From: Neurospora tetraspora
Taxonomy: Eukaryota; Ascomycota; Sordariomycetes; Sordariales; Sordariaceae
DNA length: 64,000 nt
Assembly: GCF_033439725.1 (NCBI RefSeq)
Contig: NW_026944387.1
Span: 868,001 to 932,000 of the forward strand
Direction of reading: 5' to 3'
Below the pieces are notes generated by a model. The model had not been told where the DNA came from and made no database searches. It saw only the letters and a program-made list of their open reading frames with translations. The position numbers and the translations under genes were made by a program. Positions 24,001 to 36,488 of the stretch are shown here, in pieces; position 1 is the stretch's first letter, and every line of letters starts with the position of its first letter.

Positions 24001-25043
24001 GGCCGAGAGAATGACGCAAAACATGCGCCGGTTCCGTACGCAGAACTTTATTAGCACCTCGACTGACGACCTGGATGATGACGATTTTGGCAAAGGCAGG
24101 ACGCTGTCGATCAAGGAGCGGCATAAGCGCGAGCTGGAGAAGGCCGAGAGGGAAAACAGAGAGAACACTTCTGCATTGCTGGAGCTGAGAGACATGGAAG
24201 ATGAGCTGTCGACGCTTCTCCGCCTGTTTGAAACCCAGGAGGGAGTAGTCAACCAGCTCAAGGAGATCTACAACAACCCGAGTCTGAAGGAGATAACCAA
24301 GAACGGCCAAGGCTACCTCGACAAGGCAATGGAGTACTTGACGGAGTATAAGCAGCTGACAGGCGAAATGGTGAAGAGGGTAGAGACTACCAAGAAGGAT
24401 GTAAGTTTCACCTTCCCCCCTTTTCTTTCCTTCCCTCCTTTACTCTTCTCACCAACTGACATCCATCCAGTACGAAAAAATGCTCGAAATGGCCCAACGC
24501 CAAGCCCAAGTCGACGAAGTCCGCTGGTCGCGCCTCCAAACCGAGCTCGCCGCCTCTCAAAACCTCTCGGTAATGATCTTCACCACCTTCACCGTCATCT
24601 TCCTCCCCTTATCCTTCTTCACCGGCATCTTCGGCATGAACACGCGCGAATGGCACGACGGCCAAAACCCGGACGGCTCCGATTCCACCATCCCCACGTT
24701 GGGCTACATAGGCGCCATCGCCCTGCCCGTCTCCTGCTTCTTGATCTTCACTTCCTTAATCGCCGCTTTCTCGTCGCGCGTTCAGGGCATTTGCAAGAAA
24801 ATCTTCAAGGCCGCTACGGGACAGATTAAACAGGGGTATAGAGCGATCAGAGTCGAGGCACGCAAGATCGAGCCCGAGCGGAATAAGATGCGCAAGGAGA
24901 GGAAGAAGGCGATGAGGAAACGCGCGAGGGAGGAGGAGAGGGCGCGCAGGCAGAAGGAGCTGAGTTATGATTTTTGGGCGGATGTGATGAATGCGAGGCA
25001 TGAGAGGCATCAGATTCCGGATGTTAATAAGCATGATTTTTGA
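21044..25043 (+). CDS. Hydrolase-CorA fusion: CorA-like Mg2+ transporter family membrane protein
   Basis: Six exons: 21044-21715, 21800-21932, 21990-22885, 22967-23941, 24002-24400 and 24471-25043, all with GT-AG introns, giving 1215 residues. Residues 1-100 are disordered. Residues about 110-300 resemble the LipA/DUF676-type alpha/beta hydrolase, with FIAHSIGGLVVKRAL (nucleophile Ser at about 236) and FFATPHRGSSY. The middle contains the fungal CorA-like signature (LLMVDQLWLWAIDNDTLATF). The C-terminus has long helices, then two membrane segments (about 1058-1079 and 1098-1122), the first ending in the CorA loop motif GMN (1080-1082), and a basic tail. CorA proteins form pentameric Mg2+ channels in membranes; transport by this fusion and activity of the hydrolase part are not shown. 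ATG 21044 was chosen because the upstream frame opens only with GTG. Intron 3 (22886-22966) has a very long T tract and no in-frame stop. Confidence 0.85.
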
Positions 25044-27039
25044 CTAGTGGCGAAGGGGTCTGCCGGGCCTCCTGGCAGGCGGCCGCCTTTGGTGATTGAA
25101 GCCAGGGAGGAGGGGGGTGAGAGACAGGGGCACGGGCACGGGCAGGTCCCGGGGGGAAGGGAAAAGGGAAAGGGGAAGATGAAGGATACAGATGGAGTGG
25201 AGGATATACCATTGATAATGAGGAGGCTGAAGAAGAGAAGTGGAAGAAGGGTGGAGGATGAGGAGGAAAGATGGTGATGGTGATGATGATGATGATGATG
25301 ATGTTGTCTGATGACATGATATACGACATGACTTGATATGACGAGACAAAAGTTGAACAGGGCGTTGTTTAGTTGTTTTCTTGGATATATCCTTTTTAGA
25401 AAGTGTTTATAGTTTGGATACCATAGATAATGAGGAGCCGTATATATCAAATCACACAGTCTCTGTGCTTAGCTGAGAAATACCTAGGCCCAATGACTTT
25501 GTCAACCATGAGCATACACTAGGTAGGTAGACAACACCAACCTGCAGTCTTTCAGTATTTCTCTTCACTCTTACTTACCTGCTCCCGTCCACTCAGCTAT
25601 CCCGTATGTGTAACATGTGTCGTCTTCCCATATCGTCTCATTGGCAAGTTCTTCTGCTCAACCACCAGAGCCTCTTGTGCTACACGCCTCTATACTCAGC
25701 CTCTTAGTTGCAAGTCCAAGTACAACCTCTCTATTGCGCCATTGGTCTCTTGTCACCATTCAGGATATGCTGTGTTCAGCCATCCGCCCATAAACAATAG
25801 CTGTCTGAACGGGTTGGTCGTTTCCATCATCAGCCTCATGTCTGCCTGCGTACCCGTGCGAGCTGTGAACCCCCACGCAGCCATCGCCATCGTGAAGTAC
25901 CTGTACGTACCCCCACTCGTTCCAGCCGGATGAAGGGGCTGAAGAACAATAAAAGCCAGCGGCGCAAACGTCACTTTCCTATCCCAGTCTCCTCTCTCTT
26001 GTTCTCTCCAGCCGGCTCAGGCCCGGGTCGCGTTCGGGTGTTCCTAACTCACTAACACATTCCCACCTTATACCCACCAAACTCTGTTAACAGCACCCCT
26101 ACAACAACGGACACAAGCTTGTTCGGCTACCCTCGGCGCGTCGGGAGGTCGGGTATTGAGTCCCGTCCCCTACCTCTACCAAAAAGGAAAGAGTCAAATG
26201 GTGGGGTTTATCACAGGCACACAAAAGGCACAGCAATCGGGATCCCCTGTGCCGGAGCCGCACAGACCGCATTTTCAAATTGTTGCATGCTCATTGGTCA
26301 GGACAAGGGAGGGACGTCATTGCGAGTTCGCCCGGTCCTGGATCGCTTTTCGTCCCGTGGATCTTTGGTTGGAGATCCGAATCGCAGACGCAGACAGAAA
26401 CTGCATCACGACTTCAGTGTATCTGCGGGGAATGAATTTGTCACAGGGGAAAAGAAGTGACTTGTTACAGTGGACTACAATGAACTCTTTATAACCAAAA
26501 TCCAGGCCAACTTTGACGCTACGAAGTCGGACCTGCTGAGGCTGTTAGTGTTACTAGCATCGCCGGTGTCGTCGCCGAGGTCTCGGTCCAAGACGGGATT
26601 TTGATCGCTCCCGCTCGTGTTTTATTTTTCTGAAGAAAGCCTTGGTTTTTTCTTTTTGGTCTTGGTTCCTGTCTGGTTCAGGTATTTCGGAGTGAGCAGC
26701 TTGTTGCGAAGGAATTGATTTCTCTCTTCTATACCCATTCTTCTGACTTTGACATACAGTCAGTCAGGTACGCATCCGATCCCTTTCTGTTCCTCGTTAT
26801 CGTTGACTTCTGTCTTGGAGAAAGTATATAATGTGACTTACAATCATATGTCGCCGTTGTACTAGATTTGTTTACTCCACATACCCTCACCCTCACCCTC
26901 GGAGTCATACAGTCACCACTCTCCCCTCTCTCTCCAACTTACTCCTCCGCCTGGTCCCCCGATATATCAGGCCCAGCGACCGAGCAACCAACCAACCGGC
27001 CGGGCAAACGACACACGGACCCGACGCCCATAATACACA
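25044..27039. other. Intergenic region upstream of ETF-QO
   Basis: No gene supported. A (GAT)n run lies at about 25277-25302 just after the CorA-like stop. A possible 5'-UTR intron of the ETF-QO transcript runs from GTACGC at 26768 to TACTAG ending at 26865; a TATATAAT word at 26825 lies inside it, so at most one of the two readings is right. Confidence 0.4.
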
Positions 27040-29048
27040 ATGTCGACCTCCGCACGCATCACGTCGTGCCTCTACCGGCGGGCTGGTTCCGCCGGCACCA
27101 CCTCGGTACAGACCACCCGCGGCCTGAGAACTCTCTCGACACCCACCCTCAACAACATCTCCCCCGCTTCGCGATCCACACGGAGACCCAAAGTCGCCCG
27201 CCAGTCTTACAACCCTCTTCTAAGGACACGACAAGCCGCCGCCCTCTCGACGACAACCCAACGCCGTTTCGCCGATGTCGCCGACGACGCCTTCGACCCC
27301 AACAGCATCGAGCGCGAGAGCGATGAGGTCGACGTGTGCATTGTTGGTGGTGGTCCCGCCGGTCTTGCCGCTGCCATTCGCCTGAAGCAGCTCGCCAACG
27401 AGGCTGGCAACGACGAGTTCCGCGTTCTGCTTCTCGAGAAGGCCGGCGAGATCGGCGCGCACACCCTCTCCGGTGCCGTTATCGAGCCCTCCGGCATCAA
27501 GGAGCTCATCCCTGACTGGCTCGACGAGGAGAACCCCAACCGCTTCACCGGCGCCACCCCCGCTGGCGGCGACACCATGCGCTTCCTCACCGAGAAGCGT
27601 GCCTTCTGGGTCCCCACCCCGCCGCAGATGCACAACAAGGGCAACTACATCGTTTCCCTCTCCGAGTTCACAAAGTGGTTGGGCGAGCGCGCCGAGGAGG
27701 TCGGCGTCGAGGTCTACCCCGGCTTCGCTGCCTCCGAGGTTCTCTACAAGCCCGATGGCTCCGTCAAGGGCGTCGCTACCAACGATCTTGGTATCGGCCG
27801 CAACGGCAAGCCCACGGACCGGTTCGAGCGCGGCATGGAGTTCCACGCACGCGTCACCCTCTTCGGCGAGGGCTGCCACGGCTCCCTCTCCAAGCAGGTC
27901 ATCAAGAAGTTCGACCTGCGCCGCGACAGCCAGCCGCAGACTTATGGTCTCGGCGTCAAGGAGGTCTGGGAGATCCAGCCCGAGAAGTTCAAGAAGGGCG
28001 AGATCTTCCACTCCATGGGCTACCCCCTGCCTGCCAACACCTACGGCGGCGCCTGGATGTACCACTTCGGCGACAACCTCGTCTCCATTGGTCTCGTCAC
28101 CGCCCTCGACTACCCCAACCCCTGGCTCAGCCCCTACGGCGAGTTCCAGAAGATGAAGCAGCACCCCTTCTACCGCCACTTCCTCGAAGGCGGCAAGTGC
28201 ATCTCCTACGGCGCCCGCGCCCTCATCGAGGGTGGTTTCCAGTCCATCCCCAAGGTCGCCTTCCCCGGCGGCGCCCTCATCGGCGACTCGGCCGGCTTCG
28301 TCAACGTGCCAAAGGTCAAGGGCACCCACAACGCCATGAAGAGCGGCACGCTCGCCGCGAACGCCGCCTGGGACGCCCTGCAGGACACCAACGACTCCGG
28401 GTCCGTCTTCCTCTACTCGTACGAGGACTCGCTCCGCAACTCGTCCATCTGGAAGGAGCTCAAGGAAGTCCGCAACATGCGCCCCTCCTTCCACTCGCCC
28501 CTGGGTCTCTACGGCGGTATCATGTACTCGGGCATCGACGCCTTCCTCCTCAAGGGCCGCGTGCCCTGGACGTTCAAGCACAAGGTGCTCGACCACGAGG
28601 CCACCAAGCCGGCGGACGAGTGCGAGAAGATCGAGTATCCCAAGCCGGACGGCAAGATCACTTTCGACATCTTGACTTCGGTTTCCAGGACGGGCACCAA
28701 CCACGAGGAGGACCAGCCCGTGCATCTCCAGGTTAAGGACTGGGATCAGCATACCAAGGAGACGTATCCCAAGTACAAGGGCGTCGAGAATAGGTTCTGC
28801 CCCGCGGGCGTTTATGAGTATGTGGAGGACGCAACGAAGGAGGAGGGCGTGAGGTTTCAGATTAATGCGCAGAAGTGAGTTTCCCTTGCCCCGTGAGATA
28901 GATGATGGGAAGGATGAAGAAGGGCTAACGAGGATTGACCAAAAACAGCTGCATCCACTGCAAGACCTGCGACATCAAGGCTCCTAACCAGGATATCAAC
29001 TGGCAGGTGCCCCAGGGTGGTGAGGGTCCCAAGTACTACATGACATAA
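27040..29048 (+). CDS. ETFDH: Electron transfer flavoprotein-ubiquinone oxidoreductase, mitochondrial
   Basis: Exons 27040-28874 and 28949-29048 (74-bp intron with GCTAAC branch site) encode 644 residues. The enzyme passes electrons from reduced ETF, loaded by acyl-CoA and amino-acid dehydrogenases, to ubiquinone in the inner mitochondrial membrane. The first 75 residues are rich in Arg/Ser/Thr and lack acidic residues, as in a mitochondrial targeting peptide. The FAD dinucleotide-binding motif GGGPAG is at 103-108. The [4Fe-4S] ligands are Cys587, Cys613, Cys616 and Cys619, spaced as in the animal enzyme; the last three lie in the short second exon ([19 protein letters not shown]). Strong C-ending codon bias suggests high expression and explains long shadow frames. 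Yeast calls the gene CIR2. Confidence 0.96.
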
Positions 29049-30919
29049 GACTCCTCTTCTCCAAGAGGATTTCAGATTATGTATTCGTTTCTTAGTTGGT
29101 CCTTCATGCACGCTGGTTTGGATTGGATAGAATGTTCCGTCAGTCTACGTATATACACGAACGAAGGTTTTGGCATAGACAAATGATGATGGAGATTTGA
29201 GGAGTGCATTGTTATTATGGGTGATGGGGCGTTGTCTATTTAACATAGACTGTATATATGGATTCTGTTTCAGTTGTTGTGGTTGTTGGTTGTACTAGTA
29301 CTGGTGTGTTGGGTACTGTATTTATATCCATTTGACTTTGCTTTTGGATCTTGGGGGTTCATGTCCAGCTTGGTGTGTCGCAGGTGACGGAGTGAACAAC
29401 TCGAAGCTGGAGGACGCCCTGGCATCTGATCTTTGATGGCGTTCTAACTGAGCAGTGGGCTGAAGTTGGCCGCTGTTGGTCGTCCAATGTTGACTGGATG
29501 GTGATTGGTAACTCTTCTGTTGACAGTCAGCAGCTTAGGGTGACCTTAATTGTCATGTTGGTACAATACAGGTTAGGTGGTCCATGGTATCAAGTTGAAC
29601 AAGCACGGAAGCACATTGTGAAGATGGGAGGGAGTGCTCAGAGTGGTGTTTGTTTTTGAACGTATATGAGGCAACTTCGATAGAGGAATGTGGTCTCTTG
29701 CTCGAGTGGTGCCATCGGTCAACACAGTAAATCTTGATATGAATAATGGTGATCCATCCGCTATCGTCTAATCACTGCAACGAAGGAACACCCTACCCAC
29801 CCGACTGTATCCGTTGAAACGAGTGCATCCGTCTCCGGTGATCACGCAAAAGGAAACACACAAAAGGAATCCCGCCACAGGGTATGATTAACCAAACCAT
29901 TGTATCTCAGAGGGTAAAGAACATTGCAGCACATCACAGTACATCTCAGGGCAGTTCGCCAAACCCATCAGGAGGAGTATCGGTACCTAACCAAGAACCT
30001 GAAGAGTGACATATGATTCAAAGTTAAGCCTGAGTAGTAGTATCTTAAGGTAGTGTTCTTTTCTTAGGCCGTTTTGCACACTGAGTGCAAAATCGAGAGT
30101 AATTTTGGATGATCTTTCCAAAGGCAACATTACACTGCCAAGTATCTGGTGTTGCTCTCGATACATTGAATCAGCAATACAGTAGACAGAGACAACCGAG
30201 AGATATGGAAGGATCAAGGTTCTGTTAGTTGCCTAACTTCAGTTGGATCTTCTGTTCTCGCTTCGCCATGCTTGTCAGTCATTCAGTTATCACCCAACCC
30301 GACGGAAACAGCGAACCCCACTAGACGATCGTAGGTTGAAATATCTTGTTCATCGACCTCGGGCTGGTAGACTTGATGCTTCTTTTTATGCCTCTTGCCT
30401 TGTACTTTCCATAAGTGTCTACTAAATCATGTTCTTATTGCTCGTGTTGTCTCTCGTTTTCTCGTTTTCTGGGTGATAAGGGGTCGGAGATGGATACATG
30501 TGGTGTTGGGCCTGATTTGGTTCGAGACAGGCGAAATTTCAGAACAATCAACTCGTAGTACTTTTGAATTTCTTTTTCAGCTCCCGAGATAAAACTCGCT
30601 CCAGCATCGACTAATAGGTATGTCACAAACGTACGCAGTCAATCACCCATCGAATTCATCCCCCGAGTACCTACAGCGAGCGTCCCTCGAAGGAAATCCA
30701 AAAACTCGACACCTTTTTTCCTCTTCCGGCGAGTGGTCAGTTATGTATGTCCTGACCGGGGATCCATACCGTTGCATCTTCGGCTTCGTCAACGACGGTC
30801 GACACCGGCAAATGTGAAGACCATCACAATCAGGGTTTCTGGAGACTTCTAGACATCCAAGGCAAGGACCTTTGTGTCTCCATGCGACGACTGTATAGCG
30901 AACAAAAAAAAATTCACGT
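29049..30919. other. Intergenic, no gene seen
   Basis: Includes the ETF-QO 3' UTR. Short ORFs only, none with family similarity. Confidence 0.5.
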
Positions 30920-31028
30920 ACTCAAGTATCATGATCTTGGCTCGTCTCGAGTCCTGATATCAAAACCTGATATCAACTCGGAGGAACACTCCGTGAGAAT
31001 CGAAAAGCCAAAATCGTGATACTCGAGT
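30920..31028. repeat. Imperfect 23-bp inverted repeat with nested palindromes
   Basis: The arms 30920-30942 and 31006-31028 match at 20 of 23 positions when one is inverted, and all three differences are transitions. The spacer contains two copies of CTGATATCAA, each centred on a TGATATCA palindrome, flanked by inverted CGAGT/ACTCG. The whole could fold as a cruciform or hairpin, or be the remnant of a small palindromic element. Confidence 0.75.
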
Positions 31029-31304
31029 GAAATGTAAAACACCTTGAATTCTTGAGACTCCAAGATACATCTATGCTTAACCAGACCCCCATAACGATCA
31101 ACAATCCGAACAGTGGCAGTTCTTATAGTTACTCATTGACACCAACCCCGGATTGGACGACTTTCTGTCGACTTCCTGGCTAGTTTTCGGGAGTTTTCCC
31201 AGGAGTTCGCGAGAGGTTTCTTTACGTCTGTTTTGCAGGCTTGTAAGTGGTTTCTGAGACAGAAGGTGAAGGGAGGAGTAAAGACATGTGAAGAGACAAC
31301 TAAG

Positions 31305-31376
31305 AGACAGGTGAAAAGACAGGTGAAAAGACAGGTGAAGAGACAAGTGAAGAGACAAGTGAAGAGACAGGTGAAG
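31305..31376. repeat. 12-bp minisatellite, six copies
   Basis: The unit AGACAGGTGAAA and close variants (AGACAAGTGAAG) repeat six times head to tail. One plus frame reads as repeated QVKR, but no gene context supports coding. Confidence 0.85.
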
Positions 31377-34300
31377 AGTTATGAGGTTGAGGTTGAGGAG
31401 ACGATTAGAAGCCGCGATAGTCGCAATTATAGTGAAAAATGTCTTATTGAGGATAAAGTGTCCTGGGAAAGAAGTCAAGATATGGCCCGTGATCCAAGAT
31501 CGGATAAGTCGGCAATTCCTCTTTCGGTCTTCCGGCTTCCGGCTTCCGGCTTCCGCTATCAACGTGCTCATCAAGATGTGTGCCCTGGGGATGACGTCTC
31601 CCGCATCGCTTCCTTCTGAGGGAGCCTTCTTAAAAACGTTCATGATGCTCATGAACGATCATGAACGATGAGCATGGTAGGTAAGCGGCATGTGGACGAG
31701 TGAGCCCGATTTAAAAGAGCGTGATGATCTCTCCCAAGATGGAACAGTCGTGATTCCAATGAGCAGTCGTGATCTTGACGAGCAAGTTCCATATCGACAA
31801 CCGATAGGATGAAGTTATCCGCTCGAGCCTCCTCGATCGGACAACCAGGCCAACCAGCCCACGTGCACACGTGGCTCGTTGTTACCAAAGATAACCTCAC
31901 CAACACCTTATCTTGACGACGACTCCACGCTGACCATCAGCCATTCAATCCATGTCGCGCTCCAGACTCCAGCGACTCCTAAAGTCCAGAACCATCGGGA
32001 ACCTCACCAACGGGAACACCTGCGAACGTGTCAAGATTACCAGGTCAGGAAGCGATGTCACGCTATTTTAGCCCAGTCCAGCTGTCATCGTTCTGTTGGG
32101 AACAGTGAACACATGTCTGGACATGTGTCAAAACTGCAATGCACGTCTAGGTATCCGGCATCGGTAGAGGTACCCAGTTCCAGACCACGAGATAGGAAAG
32201 AAAAGATTACCGCGATATGAGCATCAGAAAAGGTCAAAAAAACTAAAAGAGCACCAAGCTCCTGCCTGAATGGTATGACCCATCGAAACACTTTGACGGC
32301 TAGCAAAACTCAACAGAAGAACGTGTGAGTATGAGCTGGCGATGTTTTCATCCACACACCACGACTCGTAAAAAAAGAAGTTGTGATGAGCAGTCGGTGA
32401 AGATACATTATCAATCTGCATAACGACGGAGTTAAGGATACGTCATCGAGTCTAATCAGGGGTATCACGGACAATCTTGAAATCTGGACGCGCTCATTCG
32501 CGTCCTCCAATACGGCGGTGAAAGCACAGATGTCCCCGACGCGGTTGGAGTCCAGCCCGGGCTGCAAACTCGACCGCAACTGTCAATCTCTGACCAATCG
32601 GCTTGCGATCGCACCGGCGGGGAACCGACAGCCCTCACAGCTGGTTTTCCTTTCTTGCACTGTCGGACGCGCTTTTGGTTGATGGTGACCGTGGTGGGTG
32701 AGCGGGGTGAAGGAATGAGAGTCCACATTCCACCGCTTTCTGTTCCTTTCTCACTTTTGCTTTTTGAACACAGTTGCAACAACAAAAACAACACGAACAA
32801 GGCCAGACTCTGCTCTTGCGAGATACCATCGCGTAAAATCGCCTGTGGTAATTACCAAATATTACGACTTTGCAATCAAAGACTCCGCCGCAACTGTGCC
32901 GTCGGTCTTTTGCGACATCATTGGCTGGCCACTTGTGTCCAATGAATTACGGCAGTTATGCAACCCTCCGGCTGATTCTTATGCAACCATCTCGCATGTG
33001 AACTGGGCGCGGTCGCCTTTTTGTGCACTTCTTGTGATTGCTTGCAGCACCATTTCTTCCCACCTTTTTCTTTTTTCCGCTTTCGTTTGCAACCAACACG
33101 CACATCACTACAAACGGACGGGGAAAAAAGGGATTGCAAGTGCAACAGGTTTCAGTGCAAGCCGTTTGCAGCAAACAGCAACGACTTTCGACACGACACG
33201 ACTGAATTTCGGTGTCCGTGGTACCCGACATCCGAGGCAAATACGGGCATGGCGTGACCTGGGAGTCGCAAAGGGGGGAGAAAAAGCCGAATGAAAAATT
33301 TGCGAGTTCGGCACGAAAACGATTTTTTTTTTGAGTTTCCATGAAAATCGCTGGGACCGGGCACACGTTATGAGTCATAAACGAGGCTCGTGGTCTGAAA
33401 ACGCAATCTAACAGGGATATGAGGTTGGGGGGACACTGTCCACGGCAACGAGCCAATCCGGACCCGCCAATCTTGCTACAGGTACCGGTACAAGGCTCGA
33501 CACGGCATCCGACAGGATTCGCAGCCTGATAAAACATGTCAAAGCGGGCAAAAGGGAGGACGCGCTTACCTTTGGTGACGCCTACGAAGCTCGCTTTGTA
33601 TCGCTTTTGTTTTGCCCGTGATGATCCCGTCCCTCCTGGCTTTGAGCCCCGTTGCTAAAATCAGGCTTTCCGTGTGTCGTGCTCAAGGCGAACGCGTGCA
33701 AATGCGTTCCGCGTCCTGCTCATTCCATCAGTGACAAAATGTTTGCTCCGCCAACCGTGGCTGATTGCTCATGTCGCTGCACCGCTTTTTTGCGTCCATT
33801 TGAGGTGTGTTGGTAGCATGTCCTGCGAGTCAGTCTTTTCCTCGATATGTCTGCGCGGTGAGCCTGGAACTGCGAATGCTGTTTATGTCGGTGCTTTTGT
33901 GACTCTTGATTTTGGGGATGTGGCGGAATGGCTATGGCAAATTCGGTATCCGAAGCAGGAAAGCGAAACCGACCGGGTTTCGCTGTCATCCGCTAAACAG
34001 GCAGCGGAGTGTGCTGAAGTCCTGGCAGTGTCGGGTGTATTGCAGGCGATGTTGCAAGCGCCATGTGGGAGTTGCGGTGACCAAATGTCGAGAAGCCATT
34101 CAGCTGGATTGCGATGCAGCAGTTGCGGTTGGTTAGACCAAGTCCACTGGAAGTAATCGCCATGGGAACCGAAATCAAGAGCCGAGCGAGGGAGGCCTCG
34201 AGTGCTGCCGAAGAAGCGGGAAGTTGGAAGTTGGTCCAGTTTGCGCCGATGTCGATGCCATGAATCGATGGGCGGGAGATCGATGTGTGCTGAGCCAGTA

Positions 34301-35150
34301 GGTTGGTAATCAAGCGAAGCAAGCCTAGAGGTAGGTAGGTGAGCGACCGCCAATGCGTCACTTCTCGCTGCTGTCGAAACAGAATAGCCGGATGGAAAGA
34401 CCGCCACACCACAGGCCCGCGCAACGCCCAAAAGCACCGAGGAGGTGGCGACGCAAACTACCAGACACAACACAAGGAAATGTCGGCTGTGCACTAGATG
34501 TCGGATGGATGGATGGATGGATGATGAAAGACCAAATGAGCCGACTTGGATGACGATTGAATGAACGTCGACGATGGATCGATTGATGAAGCTGAATGAC
34601 AATTCAAGTCACGATGCATCCAAGCACCCAAACCCAAGACGAATGAAAGAGTAGCAAAAAAGGAGAAAGAATCGTTTCTTGTCGAGTTCCAAAAGAAAAG
34701 GGAGAAGGAATAAAATGGTTTCAGAAGGTTGCTGCTGTAACGAAGAGTGTGTGGCGAGGGTTAACATTTCCAGATTACGACATGCTGGAAACCGTCAGTG
34801 CTCGGCTTGGCAACAACGAGTTGGCGGGATTGGTGGGGGAGGGGAAGGATGAGAAAGGGCGCTCTGGCCGCCGAACAGGGAGGTGAGGGCAGGAGCAAGG
34901 AGAGGACATGGGTCAGACAGAAGTACCGGTACATGGAGGAAACCTGCATGTCTGGGTGGCTCAGGAGGCGGGCAGACGGGGTGAGGGAGGGTGAGCGAGC
35001 GGGCAAAAGAGAGAAAAAGGGCAAATGAGGGACGTTGATTGGCCGCATCCGGCTCACAGTGCGGCGCCCAAAACGACAAAGACCAGGGGACCCGCCGCCA
35101 AAGATTAGCGTGGGTGCCTTAGGCGACATAGCGCAGACTGGGCAGAAAAT
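31377..35150. other. Intergenic, no gene seen
   Basis: Mixed-composition DNA with small repeats: a CTTCCGG run near 31533-31552 and a GGAT run near 34503-34522. ORFs up to about 240 codons occur but start at TTG or GTG and show no family features. Part may be distal promoter of TBP. Confidence 0.45.
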
Positions 35151-35158
35151 TATAAGTA
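35151..35158 (+). promoter_or_regulatory. Possible TATA element of the TBP gene
   Basis: TATAAGTA lies about 1.34 kb before the TBP ATG. The DNA between becomes pyrimidine-rich from about 35240, as in fungal transcription starts and leaders. Position and resemblance only. Confidence 0.28.
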
Positions 35159-36488
35159 GCGGGCGCTCCCTCCAACCCATTGTTTCGAGAGTCTCGCGCG
35201 GAAGTCCCGACCGGCCCTACGTATCCGATACCTGCGTTCGGCCTCGATTTTTTTTTCATTTTCCCCACACCACAACCAACCACACCCCTCACCTCCAATC
35301 CACTTCCATCCAGAGAAGAAGCTCGGCCCCGTCCGTCACGCATCACACGCATCGTCATCGTCGTCGTCGTCGCTGTCACGGGTATCCAGAAAGAAGAAGA
35401 TCCACCGAACCACAACTAGCACAGCATCATCCTGCTGTCGTGCGTTCCACGTTTTTACTCTCAATCATCTCTCTCTCTACCATCCGCCGTCACCGTCACT
35501 GCGTTGTGTGGGCGCATCTCTCTCATTTAGGTTAAGGGGTTAATCACAGTCGGCCGTCAGACAGGAGATCCGATCCTCTTCCGGACAAAGGAAAACACAT
35601 TACCGTCGCCCTTTGCCTGCAAAAGAATCCGACCTCCTCCGTCCGTCGTCGACCTACTTCGTTTTAGGCGTCGAGGATAATAGAAGATTCAGTTCGTTGC
35701 ACAGGCCACAGTGCAATCGCTTTACCATCTCATCATCATCTTGCCTTAGCTATCCCGGTTACGGTCATCAATTGCCGTGAGCTGTTCAGTGTGCACTACC
35801 TGCGTCCCGACGTAACAAGGAACGAAGACATCAGTCACTTCGACATCCGTCTACTACCGCCTACCGTCAAGGTCGTCAACGCATCACCGTCGAGCCACCG
35901 CGATACATATCCAGTCCTCTTGACGCATCGTCGATTGAAAGATCTCGAAAGTTGCTAGGAAAGGAACAGAAGTGTTGGGGGAGACATTAACTTGTTCATC
36001 TCCCGCATTTGGTAAGCTCTCCTCAGCCCTCGCTCTCCCGCCCGTCCCGTCCACTGCGTTCCACACCTTTGCCTTTTTGCTTTTGCGGTTGTTGTGTTGG
36101 GCAGGTTCAGTTGAGCCTTGGCAACCATTTCATCCCATCCCATCCCATCCCATTGCCCATTTGGCGGTGAATAGGAATTGCCATTCACTGCCGTCAACAA
36201 CCTATTCACCACGGTTGCCCCACCATCCGGTGACAAACCGACCCCTCGAGCCCCCACCCACATATAAAATAACCATTTCTCGTGCCCTTGGAATTCTTTC
36301 CCCAAACAACCACAAACTTGCACTTGGCTTTTCCAACCGATCAGCCTCCGCACGCCTGCACCCTCTTGCACTGCACTTTCGCTCATTTGCCATCTTTTTA
36401 AACGGTAATTCTAATACAGCGCTGGTCGCAGATCTGTTCAAGAACGCAGAACCCCAAATCTCAGACTCGCGCTCAGATTTGATTCAAC
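35159..36488 (+). other. Long pyrimidine-rich leader region of TBP
   Basis: CT-rich DNA up to the TBP ATG, with several upstream ATGs. A possible 5'-UTR intron runs from GTAAGC at 36012 to GGGCAG ending at 36104 (93 bp). A CATCC tandem run lies at about 36126-36152. Confidence 0.4.

Noticed and set aside
27220-28752. 510-codon minus-strand frame and a 353-codon plus frame over ETF-QO
   Set aside because: Shadows of the real gene produced by its strong C-ending codon bias; no domain similarity, highly biased composition.
31305-31376. CRISPR-like or coding QVKR repeat
   Set aside because: Head-to-tail 12-bp units without spacers are a minisatellite, and the organism is a fungus.
33883-34602. 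239-codon minus-strand frame in the gene-poor interval
   Set aside because: Starts at TTG, no domain or homology-like pattern, and competing frames overlap it.
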